Positions 52,811 to 61,685 are shown, counted from the stretch's first letter. The stretch: 64,000 bases of DNA from Fusobacterium necrophorum subsp. necrophorum (GCF_004006635.1 NZ_CP034842.1:2294001-2358000), one strand, 5' to 3'. Notes: generated by a model not told the origin, from the letters alone. Numbers and translations are program-made.

Positions 52811-53536
52811 TTATTTTTTTATGCTGCCTGAAAAAGAAAATAATAATTTATTATATTGAGTTACAGTTTTACAATATTCTATTGGAGAGCCATTCATATC
52901 ATAGACTGTGCTAGTGGTAAAAAGTGCAGGGCTTCCTTCACCACTTTTTAAATATTGCGATTCAAAATTATCAATATAAGTGATCCCTATTGATTCTTCA
53001 CCATCTTTTAAAGTTATAGAATATTTTGAATTTAAAATTTGATACAAAGAATTTTTCTTCAAATCATATTTTTCAATTCCTTCAACTTTTAAATATGGAA
53101 TATAACTGTATTCTATTGTTATAGCCTCTCCATTTAAAATACGACATCTCACTAAATTAAAAATTTTTGTTCCTAATAGAACATGCAATTTTTGACTTAT
53201 TTTTTTGTTAGCTTCTATAATTTTAGAAAAAATTACTTCTGAGGTTAGAGTTAAATTTTGATTTTTTGCCCATGATGACAAAGATTCCAAATCAACTAAA
53301 TTCCTATTGTATTTTTCTTTTTTTATATAATTTCCGGAACCTCTTATAGAATATAATTTTTCTTCGAGAATGAGACTATATATTGCTCTACGCACAGTTT
53401 CTCTATTTACATTCCACTTATTACTAAGCTCTCTTTCAGCAGCTAATCTATCATTATTTTGTAAATTATTTTCTGAAATATAATATAATAATTCTTCTTT
53501 TACTTTTTCATAAGGACTTATTTCTTTTATTTTCAT
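52811..53536 (-). CDS. GntR-family regulator (HutC/UTRA type), 3' end of the fructosamine operon
   Basis: A DNA-binding repressor or activator of 241 aa with an N-terminal winged helix (KVKEELLYYISENNLQNNDRLAAERELSNKWNVNRETVRRAI) and a UTRA effector domain (SLSSWAKNQNLTLTSEVIFSKI). The frame is open to 53581, but those extra 15 codons are the end of the ATPase gene in another frame; the ATG at 53536 lies right after the ATPase stop, consistent with coupling. It is the last gene of the operon, and a second GntR gene sits at the operon's other end, so control by two sugar signals is possible. Ligand is probably a fructosamine phosphate; this is inference. Confidence 0.87.
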   Translation of the reverse strand: MKIKEISPYEKVKEELLYYISENNLQNNDRLAAERELSNKWNVNRETVRRAIYSLILEEKLYSIRGSGNYIKKEKYNRNLVDLESLSSWAKNQNLTLTSEVIFSKIIEANKKISQKLHVLLGTKIFNLVRCRILNGEAITIEYSYIPYLKVEGIEKYDLKKNSLYQILNSKYSITLKDGEESIGITYIDNFESQYLKSGEGSPALFTTSTVYDMNGSPIEYCKTVTQYNKLLFSFSGSIKK

Positions 53537-53540
53537 TTTT

Positions 53541-54662
53541 TTAGATGGTAGACATAATATTTTTTTCACTGTCATAATCAAAAATATGTATTCTATTCCA
53601 ATGTACTCTTAATTCTACCATATCTCCTACCTTTTTTTCTGTTTTTGGATCAACTCTAGCAATAATTTCATTTCCCATCATATTCATATATAATAAAGTT
53701 TCTGCACCCATCATTTCAATAACATTAATTTTTAAATTGAGTGAAGAATATTTATCAGTTAGTGTATCCACAGATGTTTCATGAAGATTTTCAGGTCTTA
53801 TCCCTAAATATACTTTCTTATTCTCGTAATTTTCTTTTTCGAATATTATTTTTTTCTCATCAGTTATCTCTAATCTAGTATTGTCATTTAAAAGTATATA
53901 AAAATCTTTTTTATCTTTTTTTACGGTACCTTCAAAAATATTCATTTGAGGACTACCAATAAATCTTGCCACAAAAATATTTTTTGGATGATCATACATT
54001 CTTTTTGGAGTATCTATTTGTTGAATTTCGCCTTCATTCATTAAAACTATTCTTGTTGCCATTGTCATAGCTTCAGTTTGATCATGTGTAACATAGATAA
54101 AAGTAGTATTTAATCTCTGATGTAATCTAGAAATCTCTGTTCTCATATGAACCCTCAGTTTTGCATCTAAATTTGATAGAGGTTCATCCATTAAAAATAC
54201 TCTAGGTTCTCTTACGATTGCTCTTCCCAAAGCAACTCTTTGTCTTTGTCCTCCTGAGAGAGCTTTTGGATATCTATCTAGAAGATGATCTATTTCCAAA
54301 ATTTTTGCTACTTCTTTTACTTTTTCTTCTATTATTTTTTTGGGAAATTTTCTTAATTTTAAACCAAATGCCATATTTTCAAAAATTGTCATATGTGGAT
54401 ATAGGGCATAATTTTGGAACACCATTGCAATATCTCTTTCTTTAGGATGAACTTCATTAACTTTTTTTTCATCAATATATAGTTCTCCTTCACTTATTTC
54501 TTCTAATCCAGCTATCATTCTGAGTACGGTTGTCTTTCCACAACCGGATGGACCTACTAATACGATAAATTCTTTATCTTGTATTTCTATATCAAATTTT
54601 TTTACTGCTGTGACATTTCCTGGATAAATTTTTTTTATATTTTTTAATGTTACACTCGACAT
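53541..54662 (-). CDS. ABC transporter ATPase of the MalK/UgpC (MsmX) family
   Basis: Cytoplasmic energy subunit of a type I sugar importer, 373 aa. Walker A GPSGCGKTT near residue 38, Q-loop, signature LSGGQRQRVALGRA, Walker B VFLMDEPLSNLDA and H-loop YVTHD are present. The C-terminal TOBE-like domain has GIRPENLHET, typical of MalK-family proteins. It follows the MalG-like permease by 16 bases. A dedicated ATPase is unlike B. subtilis, where MsmX serves several importers, so this operon is self-contained. Confidence 0.92.
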   Translation of the reverse strand: MSSVTLKNIKKIYPGNVTAVKKFDIEIQDKEFIVLVGPSGCGKTTVLRMIAGLEEISEGELYIDEKKVNEVHPKERDIAMVFQNYALYPHMTIFENMAFGLKLRKFPKKIIEEKVKEVAKILEIDHLLDRYPKALSGGQRQRVALGRAIVREPRVFLMDEPLSNLDAKLRVHMRTEISRLHQRLNTTFIYVTHDQTEAMTMATRIVLMNEGEIQQIDTPKRMYDHPKNIFVARFIGSPQMNIFEGTVKKDKKDFYILLNDNTRLEITDEKKIIFEKENYENKKVYLGIRPENLHETSVDTLTDKYSSLNLKINVIEMMGAETLLYMNMMGNEIIARVDPKTEKKVGDMVELRVHWNRIHIFDYDSEKNIMSTI

Positions 54663-54678
54663 TGAAATTTTCCTCCTT

Positions 54679-55536
54679 TTATCCTTTTACTCCACCAGAA
54701 GTAATTCCTCGTATGAATTGTCTTTGAAAAATGAGATATAAAATTACCATTGGCAAAACAGATAACGTTAGGCCAGCTAATAAAACTGTCCATTCTGTAC
54801 TTAGACTGCTTCTAAGATTCATCATACCTACCGGGATAGTACGCAAACTATCACTTTCTATAAAAACCAAAGCAAACATAAATTCATTCCAACATGACAT
54901 GGCTGTAAATAATGATGCTGTGGCAATTATTGGACGACACATGGGAAAAATAATTTTTGAAAAAACTTGCCATACAGAACAGCCATCTATATATGCTGAA
55001 TCTTCTATTTCTCTTGGTAAAGAAACCATATAAGAATGTATTAAAAAAGTTGTAAAAGGAATTTTATATGCCGTATATGGAATTATCAATGCCCAATGAG
55101 TATTATAAATATGAAGTTTTTGTAGCATTTTATATAGAGAAATTAAACTAACTTGTGGGGAAAGCATTAATCCACCAACTATAAATAATAAAACTAATTT
55201 TCTACTTTTAAATTCAAATCTACTCAATGCAAAAGCACAACAAGTACTAATAAATAATGTTAATACTACTGAGAAAAAAGTTACATAGATACTATTAAAA
55301 AAATATTTTCCTATACCATTTCTCCAAGCTTTTAAATAATTTTGCCAAATATATTTTTCAGGTAATGCCCATGTATTTATAAACAGACCATGATTATCTT
55401 TAAAACCGCTAATAAGCATCCATAATAAAGGATAGATAATCATAATTGCATAAGTACATAGTAAGAAAAATATTAGTCCTCTTGGAATTTTTTTTATTAA
55501 ATTTCCTATTTTCAACCTGATTATCCTCCTTATCAT
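54679..55536 (-). CDS. ABC transporter permease, MalG type
   Basis: A 285-aa inner-membrane permease with six hydrophobic segments. The EAA loop is visible as EDSAYIDGCSVWQVFSKIIFPMCRPI near residue 185, the site that docks the ATPase. FAMSRFEF-like residues (CAFALSRFEFKSRK near 103) belong to the family. It overlaps the MalF-like gene by four bases (ATGA). Together with the other permease it forms the membrane channel for the fructosamine importer. Confidence 0.9.
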   Translation of the reverse strand: MIRRIIRLKIGNLIKKIPRGLIFFLLCTYAIMIIYPLLWMLISGFKDNHGLFINTWALPEKYIWQNYLKAWRNGIGKYFFNSIYVTFFSVVLTLFISTCCAFALSRFEFKSRKLVLLFIVGGLMLSPQVSLISLYKMLQKLHIYNTHWALIIPYTAYKIPFTTFLIHSYMVSLPREIEDSAYIDGCSVWQVFSKIIFPMCRPIIATASLFTAMSCWNEFMFALVFIESDSLRTIPVGMMNLRSSLSTEWTVLLAGLTLSVLPMVILYLIFQRQFIRGITSGGVKG

Positions 55537-56420
55537 TTATAATTTTTTTCTTTTTCATTAATTTTCAATTGTATTAATGTAATTACAAATGTAATTATAA
55601 ATATAATGCTTGCAATGGCTGAAGCATATCCCATTTCATCATTTCTAAAACCTGAGCGATATAGATATGATGCAAGAAGTTCCGTTGCACGTCCCGGACC
55701 TCCAGCTGTCATTACATAAACTTCATCGAATACTTTGAATCCACCTATAATTGTCAATATACTAGCTAAAAATATTGTATTTTTTACTTGCGGGACCGTG
55801 ATTTTCCAAAATTTTTGCCAACCATTTGCTCCATCAATAATAGCAGACTCATAAATACCAACTGGAATTTTTTGAATAGCAACTAGGAATAGGAGCATGA
55901 TATACCCTATCGATTGCCATTGTGATACAGCGATAACAGCATACATAGCTGTTTGTTTTTCACCAAGCCATGTATGAGTTAAATTTTCTAGTCCTACTGC
56001 AATAAGAGAACGATTTAACAGTCCAATACTAGGATTGTATATCAACTGAAAAAGCAAACCTATTACAGTTATTGAAATTACACTCGGCATAAAATATATA
56101 CAACGAAAAAATTTTTGATATTTTCGAAAAAATTTTTCTTCCAAAATTGCTGCTATGATAAGCCCTATTCCTACCTGAAAAATAATAGATATAACACAAT
56201 ATAGTATGTTATTTTTTAAAGCTTGATAAAATACTGGATCTTTAAATAATCTAAAATAATTTTGTAATCCTACAAATTCTTTTTTTAAAGAAAAGCTACT
56301 CCAACGATAAAGACTGTACACAAAATTTTCTAGAATAGGAAAATAGATAAAAATAAGTATAATAACCAATGCAGGCAACATAAAAAGAAAAGCAGTCTTT
56401 TTATTGTTATAGAGATTCAT
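55533..56420 (-). CDS. ABC transporter permease, MalF type
   Basis: A 295-aa inner-membrane permease with six hydrophobic segments and EAA loop ESAIIDGANGWQKFWKITVPQVKNTI near residue 190. Segments such as LYRWSSFSLKKEFVGLQNYFRLFKDPVFY are typical of MalF/UgpA-type subunits. It starts 35 bases after the binding protein gene. It pairs with the MalG-type permease. Confidence 0.9.
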   Translation of the reverse strand: MNLYNNKKTAFLFMLPALVIILIFIYFPILENFVYSLYRWSSFSLKKEFVGLQNYFRLFKDPVFYQALKNNILYCVISIIFQVGIGLIIAAILEEKFFRKYQKFFRCIYFMPSVISITVIGLLFQLIYNPSIGLLNRSLIAVGLENLTHTWLGEKQTAMYAVIAVSQWQSIGYIMLLFLVAIQKIPVGIYESAIIDGANGWQKFWKITVPQVKNTIFLASILTIIGGFKVFDEVYVMTAGGPGRATELLASYLYRSGFRNDEMGYASAIASIIFIITFVITLIQLKINEKEKNYK

Positions 56421-56455
56421 TATCTATCACTCCTTAACATATTATTTTTATGTAA

Positions 56456-57763
56456 TTATTTTGTAGTTTCTTTGACTTCTTTTGCCATATTTTGTACTTC
56501 AGTCATAATTTCTTCTGCCGTTTTATCACCATTAAATAATTCTTGTAAATCAGGTAAATAAACATCTGCTATTTTTATATTAATATCTGTATCCAACCAT
56601 AGTGCCATACCTTCAGCTTCTTCCACTGCTTTTAATCCTTCCACTAATTTTGATATAGAGTTAGAACTATTTACTGCATTTTTTATTGGACTTGGCCATC
56701 CTAACATAGCTACTAATTTTTCAGCATTTTTTTGATTTGTTAAAAATCTTAAAAATTTGATTGCTTCTTCAGGATATTTTGTTTTAGCAGATATCATAAA
56801 TCCATCTGGAGCACCTGTTAAGAAATTTTGATTTCCTAGAGCACCTTCTACACGAGGCATAGCAAAGAATCCCCAATGATCTCCTAGTTTTTTTTCTACA
56901 TCTAAAAATTCTTCTAATTCAATATAAGTCATTGCCACTTGACCAGCATAGAACATTTCTAATGACATATTATGTTCAACAGAGTTTATACCTTTATTAA
57001 AATATCCTTTATCATTCAATTCTTTTAACATTTTTAATGCTGTAACATAACCTTCATTTGTAAATTCACCTGTTTCAGCAATATAGTCTTTTTTTCTAAT
57101 ATCATCTGGAACCATTTTTTGATTTAATCCAGTAATATAATGGCATGCTGCCCATGGATAAATATTTCCTAATCCTATAGGAGTAATTCCTTTTTTCTTT
57201 AAGATATCACAATTATTTAAAAATTCCTTCCATGTTTCAGGAGCTTTAATTTCATTTTCTTCAAAGATTTTTTTATTATACACGAAAAATTTACCATTGA
57301 TTCTAAAAGGAATTCCATAATTTTTTCCATTGTCAGAGAAAGGTTCCAATCCTGCTGTCATAATACTATCTTTCCATTCTTTATCTTTTTCTAAATAAGG
57401 GGTTAAATCTAAAGCATTTTCTGAACGAATAAATTTTTTTGCAAATTCCCCACTCCAAGAAAAAAATACATCCGGTTGTTCATCAGTTCCCATTAAAATT
57501 CTTAATTTATCTTTTATTGGTTCTTCACCTACCCCTTCCATTACAATTTTAATGTTAGGATTTTCTTTTTCAAATTCTGCAACGACTTCTTTAAAGTAAG
57601 CACTGTTTTCTTCTTGAGGCCATTTGTGTAAAAATTTTAGTTCTATTTGTGCTGTAGATACATTTTTTTCTTCATTTTGTTTATCATTTCCACAACCTAT
57701 GAATATCATATTGAAAAGTGCTATTACTACAAATAATATCATTTTTAAAAATTTTTTCTTCAT
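56456..57763 (-). CDS. ABC transporter sugar-type solute-binding lipoprotein (FrlO-like by context)
   Basis: A 435-aa extracytoplasmic binding protein. The signal peptide ends in a lipobox (NMIFIGC, Cys24), so it is membrane-anchored. The fold is that of family 1 sugar-binding proteins: ELKFLHKWPQEENSAYFKEVVAEFEKENPNIKIVMEGVG, MGTDEQPDVFFSWSGEFAKKF, and GAPDGFMISAKTKYPEEAIKFLRFLTNQKNAEK. It is placed between the kinase and permease genes as frlO is in Bacillus, so a fructosamine or similar glycated amine is the likely ligand, but the sequence alone does not prove this. Confidence 0.88.
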   Translation of the reverse strand: MKKKFLKMILFVVIALFNMIFIGCGNDKQNEEKNVSTAQIELKFLHKWPQEENSAYFKEVVAEFEKENPNIKIVMEGVGEEPIKDKLRILMGTDEQPDVFFSWSGEFAKKFIRSENALDLTPYLEKDKEWKDSIMTAGLEPFSDNGKNYGIPFRINGKFFVYNKKIFEENEIKAPETWKEFLNNCDILKKKGITPIGLGNIYPWAACHYITGLNQKMVPDDIRKKDYIAETGEFTNEGYVTALKMLKELNDKGYFNKGINSVEHNMSLEMFYAGQVAMTYIELEEFLDVEKKLGDHWGFFAMPRVEGALGNQNFLTGAPDGFMISAKTKYPEEAIKFLRFLTNQKNAEKLVAMLGWPSPIKNAVNSSNSISKLVEGLKAVEEAEGMALWLDTDINIKIADVYLPDLQELFNGDKTAEEIMTEVQNMAKEVKETTK

Positions 57764-57779
57764 TTTTCCTCCTCCTGAA

Positions 57780-58598
57780 TTAAATACTTACCCCATATCC
57801 AAAAGCACCATACCAAGTACAATTATTCGCAGCTTCTTTTGCTGCTTCTTTCAGAAAAACTTCTACTTCTTCTTGAGTTATAATACCAGCCAAAACTCTT
57901 GCAATAAATGTATCACCTGCACCTAATGTATCAATAACGGATTCAACAGGAAAAATATTTTGTCTGTATATTTTTCCATTTACTTTACAAAACGCCCCCT
58001 CCTTTCCTTTGGTTACTATTGATAATAAAACTCCATTTTTTTCAGATTTATCAAGTAATTTATAAATATTTTCTTCCGACATTTGACTTCCTGAAAAAAA
58101 AGCGTATTCAATATATGGTAATACTTTTTCAATATAATTATTGTCAAATTCATCAGAAAAATCAAAGCTTATTTTACTTCCATTTTCTTTTATTTTTTTT
58201 AATTCATTCTCTAAATTAGAATAAATACTTGTATGAATAATATCAAAATTTTTTATATAGTCAAAATCATCTTTATTTAATTTTAAAGTAGCTGAAAGAG
58301 CTAAATCACTTCCCATAAATACTCTGTCATTATCAATTAAAGTTATTTTAGAATATGAATTATTTCCATTTTCTACTCTTATATGAGAAATTTCAATTCC
58401 TTCTTTTTTTAAAACTTCTAATAGATGTCTTCCACCTTTATCATTTCCTAGAACCCCCAGATATGAACTATTTATTCCAAATTTATGGGATAAAACTGCA
58501 ACATTTAATGCATTTCCTCCTGGATACATTTTTTTTTGATAAAGATAATGGTCTAATACATTATCTCCCAATCCAAGTAGCCTTTTTATACTTTTCAT
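57780..58598 (-). CDS. frlD: PfkB-family kinase, fructoselysine 6-kinase (FrlD)-like
   Basis: A 272-aa ribokinase-family kinase. Motifs: GLGDNVLDHYLYQ at the N-terminus, PGGNALNVAV (first PfkB motif), NDRVFMGSDLALSA, SFDFSDEFDN near 140 and the catalytic DTLGAGDTFIARVLAG near 225. The GDN start, the FDFSD segment and the short length match FrlD, which phosphorylates fructoselysine to its 6-phosphate. The gene sits between the SIS deglycase and binding protein genes, as in frl operons. It could accept other Amadori products. The start is two bases from the stop of the SIS gene. Confidence 0.85.
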   Translation of the reverse strand: MKSIKRLLGLGDNVLDHYLYQKKMYPGGNALNVAVLSHKFGINSSYLGVLGNDKGGRHLLEVLKKEGIEISHIRVENGNNSYSKITLIDNDRVFMGSDLALSATLKLNKDDFDYIKNFDIIHTSIYSNLENELKKIKENGSKISFDFSDEFDNNYIEKVLPYIEYAFFSGSQMSEENIYKLLDKSEKNGVLLSIVTKGKEGAFCKVNGKIYRQNIFPVESVIDTLGAGDTFIARVLAGIITQEEVEVFLKEAAKEAANNCTWYGAFGYGVSI

Positions 58599-58599
58599 T

Positions 58600-59625
58600 T
58601 TAATATTTCACCAATCCACCATAATATCTTCTGTCATCTGGATTATGGTTTTTATATATAGATAAATAGTAATAGAAGAATTCTAAAGGAACGAATAATA
58701 TCATAGGTGTTAACATAGGGTGAAGATTTTTTTCGTAATCATTGATGTCAAAAACCATATAATCTTTATTTAGTTTTTTTACAAAATCTATGGTTCTTTG
58801 CGTTATTTTTCTAGAATCATCATTTCCTAAAAAGAATACATACGGAACCCCATTTTCTACCACTTCTAAAGGACCATGTCTAAATTCAGAAGCATTGATA
58901 CAACTTCCATGTGTCCATGTAAATTCTAGCATTGTAATAATTCCTTCTTTATAGGCTAATGGAAGTAAAGGACCAGCTGCAACTGTATAGATCATATTGT
59001 ATTTTGCTGCTATTTCTCCTCTCTTTTTTGAATCTTCCTCTACCTCAGAAAGTAATCTTTCTAAGATAGCAGGAATTTTTTTCATATCTTCCAATATTTT
59101 TTCTACCTCTTCTTTATGTGCTTTTGTTTTAATTAACATTAAACTCAAATAATAAGTTATTAATAAATGAACTTCCCAAATACAATCAGCTTCATATCCA
59201 ATTACAAATTCTGATTTTTCTGCTAAAGGATTTCCTTTTTTATTTTTTGTTATTCCAATAGTCATAGCATTTTTCTCTCTTGCTAGTTCTATAGATTCAT
59301 ATACCTCTTGTGTTGTTCCGGAATCTGAAATTCCAATTACAAGACTTCTCTTATTTAATATAAAAGGTGAATGAGAAAGAAAATCCATTCCACTATATGC
59401 TTTACAAAAAATATTTGAATATTTTTCAAAAAGCATTTGTGAAGTTTGACATGCACATAATGGAGAACCACAAGCAACAAAGAATACATTTTCTATTTTC
59501 CTGTCATTAATAATTTTTAGTAGGATATCCATTTCTTTTGTCAAATCATTTAGTATATGTTTTGTTTCTCCTACCATATTTTCTGTTACTAAAAAATTAA
59601 CTTTACTTTTGTCTAGTTCTAACAC
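58600..59625 (-). CDS. frlB: SIS-domain deglycase, fructoselysine-6-phosphate deglycase (FrlB)-like
   Basis: A 341-aa cytosolic sugar-phosphate isomerase-fold enzyme. It would split a fructosamine 6-phosphate into glucose 6-phosphate and an amine. Two SIS domains are seen: FFVACGSPL near residue 49 and VIGISDSGTTQE near 96, then IYTVAAGPLLPLAYKEGI and FRHGPLEVVE. The C-terminal HNPDDRRYYGGLVKY tail resembles the NHPLSHRRYMWKVEY tail of B. subtilis FrlB. It lacks a glutaminase domain and is therefore not GlmS. It is the first gene of the operon, behind a strong promoter. Glucoselysine or other amines are possible substrates. Confidence 0.85.
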   Translation of the reverse strand: MLELDKSKVNFLVTENMVGETKHILNDLTKEMDILLKIINDRKIENVFFVACGSPLCACQTSQMLFEKYSNIFCKAYSGMDFLSHSPFILNKRSLVIGISDSGTTQEVYESIELAREKNAMTIGITKNKKGNPLAEKSEFVIGYEADCIWEVHLLITYYLSLMLIKTKAHKEEVEKILEDMKKIPAILERLLSEVEEDSKKRGEIAAKYNMIYTVAAGPLLPLAYKEGIITMLEFTWTHGSCINASEFRHGPLEVVENGVPYVFFLGNDDSRKITQRTIDFVKKLNKDYMVFDINDYEKNLHPMLTPMILFVPLEFFYYYLSIYKNHNPDDRRYYGGLVKY

Positions 59626-59659
59626 TTTAACACCTCTTTTCTATTTTTTGTATAAAAAA

Positions 59660-59670
59660 CATACCAATTT
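59660..59670. repeat. Direct repeat CATACCAATTT, proximal copy
   Basis: Identical to the copy at 59812-59822. It lies in the long leader of the frlB-like gene. It is a candidate half-site for a GntR/UTRA regulator. Confidence 0.45.
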
Positions 59671-59766
59671 ATATTTTTCTTTTATTTATAAATATTTTTT
59701 ATTATATATTTATCATAAAAATTATATTTATTTTTTTTAATATTATATTTTTATGCTGTTTTCTTC

Positions 59767-59795
59767 ATTATACTTTTCAAATTTTTATTAGTCAA
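59767..59795 (-). promoter_or_regulatory. Promoter of the frlB-type operon
   Basis: On the minus strand, TTGACT (59790-59795), a 17-base spacer and a perfect TATAAT (59767-59772). The leader would be about 135 bases long. Confidence 0.75.
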
Positions 59796-59811
59796 TAACT
59801 TTCGCTTTTTC

Positions 59812-59822
59812 CATACCAATTT
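59812..59822. repeat. Direct repeat CATACCAATTT, distal copy
   Basis: Identical to 59660-59670, 142 bases apart, and located just upstream of the -35 of the frlB-type promoter. With the proximal copy it may allow a regulator to loop or to block the promoter; binding is inferred. Confidence 0.45.
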
Positions 59823-59844
59823 TAAAAAGTTGATATTTTTGAAA

Positions 59845-59876
59845 TAAAAAAAGAAGCTAATCAACGAATTAGCTTC
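59845..59876 (-). terminator. Terminator of the upstream GntR gene
   Basis: A 9-bp perfect stem, GAAGCTAAT (59853-59861) and ATTAGCTTC (59868-59876), followed on the minus strand by eight Ts. It separates the regulator transcript from the frlB-type promoter. Confidence 0.9.
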
Positions 59877-59898
59877 AAAATTAAAAAATATTTTTATT

Positions 59899-60636
59899 CT
59901 ATTTTATAAAATTTACATGATAATTTAAAATATCTCCACGAGAAAAATGATTAAAATATTCTACTTTTCTTCCTAAAGAATCAATGTTTATTCCAGAACA
60001 TTTTAAAATAAAATCCTCATTCTCAATATTTAAAATATTAGCATTTTTTTTATTTATTTTTACAATTTCTAATTCTTGTATAGTTTCTTCAATTAAAATT
60101 TTATAAAAATAAAAAACTTCTGAGATAGAGTATATAGATAATTCAATATCTTCTATTCTTGGAAGAATATATCTGGGAATAAAACTTTCTTGTATAGAAA
60201 CTGGTTTTCCATTTTTCATAACAACTTGCTGCACATAATAAATTATATCTTCAGGATCAATTTTTAATAGTTTTGAATAATATTTTCCAGCTTTTCTAAA
60301 ATATTTTTTTATTGTTTTTACTTTTATTTTTTCATTTGCACATTCTGTTTTTCTAATAAAACCTTGTTGATAAGTTAATTTTTTTTCTAATTTTTCTCCT
60401 TTCACATAAATTCCTTTTCCTTGAATTTTTTTTAGTAATCCCTCTTTTTCCAATAATTTTAAAGCATTTCTGACAGTTTTTTTATTTAATCCGTATGTTA
60501 TTGATAATTCAGATTCAGAAGGGATTGCTGTTCCAAGTGGGTATTCTCCCATTTCTATTTTATTTCTTATAATCTCCCTAAGCTGAATATAATAGGGAGA
60601 ATTATATTCCAATTGTTTTTTATTATTTTTTTCCAT
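59899..60636 (-). CDS. GntR-family regulator (HutC/UTRA type), upstream of the fructosamine operon
   Basis: A 245-aa transcription factor: winged helix (YIQLREIIRNKIEMGEYPLGTAIPSESELSITYGLNKKTVRNAL) plus a UTRA domain (GFIRKTECANEKIKVKTIKKYF, VQQVVMKNGKPVSIQESFIPRYILP). It matches the architecture of FrlR, which controls the frl operon in B. subtilis, and its gene ends in a strong terminator just before the frlB-type promoter. Together with the second GntR gene at 52811-53536 it gives the operon two related regulators. Ligand unknown. Confidence 0.87.
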   Translation of the reverse strand: MEKNNKKQLEYNSPYYIQLREIIRNKIEMGEYPLGTAIPSESELSITYGLNKKTVRNALKLLEKEGLLKKIQGKGIYVKGEKLEKKLTYQQGFIRKTECANEKIKVKTIKKYFRKAGKYYSKLLKIDPEDIIYYVQQVVMKNGKPVSIQESFIPRYILPRIEDIELSIYSISEVFYFYKILIEETIQELEIVKINKKNANILNIENEDFILKCSGINIDSLGRKVEYFNHFSRGDILNYHVNFIK

Positions 60637-60789
60637 AGTTATTTACCTTCCACAATAGATATTAATATATATAAAATAAAAAAAAGATTTTACTCAAGAT
60701 TCAAGATTTAAACAGAAAATTTGTAGAATCATTTATAAAAAAATAAAGCTTTTTCAAGACAAAATAGAAATAACTTTTAGAAGATTTTC
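60637..60789. other. Intergenic region between the GntR gene and the IS605 remnant
   Basis: AT-rich sequence with no ORF. It probably contains the promoter of the GntR gene at 60636 (AT-rich block around 60660-60690) and the outer end of the IS605 element. No clear hairpin end is visible here. Confidence 0.35.
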
Positions 60790-61010
60790 TAAGGAATTTG
60801 AAGCTACTTCTAGTGAACCTCTCTCACTTAACATTACTTTGTCATTTTTGAAGTGGGAGCTTTTTCTTGGGAAGTAGTTGCTTTTGTTAGCCAACTATAT
60901 TTACCAAGCTAGCCAAGATACATCAGCGATAGATTTTGCGAGTTGATGATTACGAAGCAATCCTTTTGTGTTTAAGTCTTCCATACAGATAATATCGTGG
61001 TTTTTGATAA
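60790..61010 (-). pseudogene. Degraded IS605-family TnpB remnant
   Basis: The minus strand translates to KNHDIICMEDLNTKGLL followed by RNHQLAKSIADVSW in one frame near 60915-61010, which is the RuvC-II region of TnpB (conserved Glu in MEDLN). A stop appears just after, and downstream frames contain only scraps of a TnpB-like tail. The 5' two-thirds of tnpB is missing; the transposase gene tnpA follows on its upstream side. The gene is broken. Confidence 0.75.
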
Positions 61011-61071
61011 TATAGGTACTGAAATATCCGTTTCACATAACAAAGATTACCACTTCCATCGTCCACCTCCC

Positions 61072-61482
61072 TCAAAATGATTTCTTCTTTTGTCCTTGTT
61101 CTTCTATATATTTTTTAATGACTTCCATAGGAGTTCCCCCAGTAGTCAACAAACAAAAACTTTTAGACCAAAACATTTCTTTCCAAAGATATTCTCTTAT
61201 ATGTGGAAATTCTTTTTTTATGATCCTAGAGCTTGCTGATTTATATGCATTTATGAATTTCGTCAATTCTGTTTTAGGATGAGCCTTGAACATGATATGT
61301 ACATGGTCTTTGTCGTGATTCCATTGTACTAAAGTAATATGATATGGAACTCCAATTCTTACAAACATATCTTTAGCAAACTTAGAAATGGTATCATCAA
61401 ATACCTTTCTTCTATATTTTACTACCAGAACTAAGTGATAACACAACAAAAATACCGAATGACAATTACTATCTAATTCCAT
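61072..61482 (-). CDS. tnpA: IS200/IS605-family transposase TnpA
   Basis: A 136-aa Y1 HUH transposase, apparently full length. DKDHVHIMFKAHP contains the His-x-His metal motif (about residues 62-74), and the catalytic Tyr is in VIKKYIEEQG near 127. It acts on single-stranded DNA at hairpins. LWKEMFWSKSFCLLTTGG is a typical conserved segment. The adjacent tnpB is a remnant, and a left-end-type hairpin lies at 61559-61603 upstream. The gene could still act in trans on related copies. Confidence 0.93.
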   Translation of the reverse strand: MELDSNCHSVFLLCYHLVLVVKYRRKVFDDTISKFAKDMFVRIGVPYHITLVQWNHDKDHVHIMFKAHPKTELTKFINAYKSASSRIIKKEFPHIREYLWKEMFWSKSFCLLTTGGTPMEVIKKYIEEQGQKKKSF

Positions 61483-61558
61483 TGTTTTTACTCCTATTTT
61501 TATATATTTACTGATTATATTGTACCAATTATACCACTATGTTCTCTAAAAAACAATA

Positions 61559-61603
61559 GGGCAATTCATCGCACCATCTATAGAGGTGGGTGACTTCTTG
61601 CCC
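61559..61603. repeat. IS605-type end hairpin
   Basis: GGGCAA (61559-61564) pairs with TTGCCC (61598-61603) around an imperfect inner stem (CACC/GGTG type). It lies about 80 bases upstream of tnpA, where the left-end hairpin recognised by TnpA is expected. Confidence 0.6.
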
Positions 61604-61685
61604 GTTAGGTTAAATTCTGTCACATCCGTAAATCACTTTTGATTCGGTGTGCTTGCTTCAGAATTTCTTTGGATATAATTCGGAG

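Noticed and set aside
58600..59625. Calling the SIS protein GlmS or AgaS
   Set aside because: It lacks the N-terminal glutaminase domain of GlmS, and the FrlD-like kinase next to it and the C-terminal tail fit FrlB better than AgaS.
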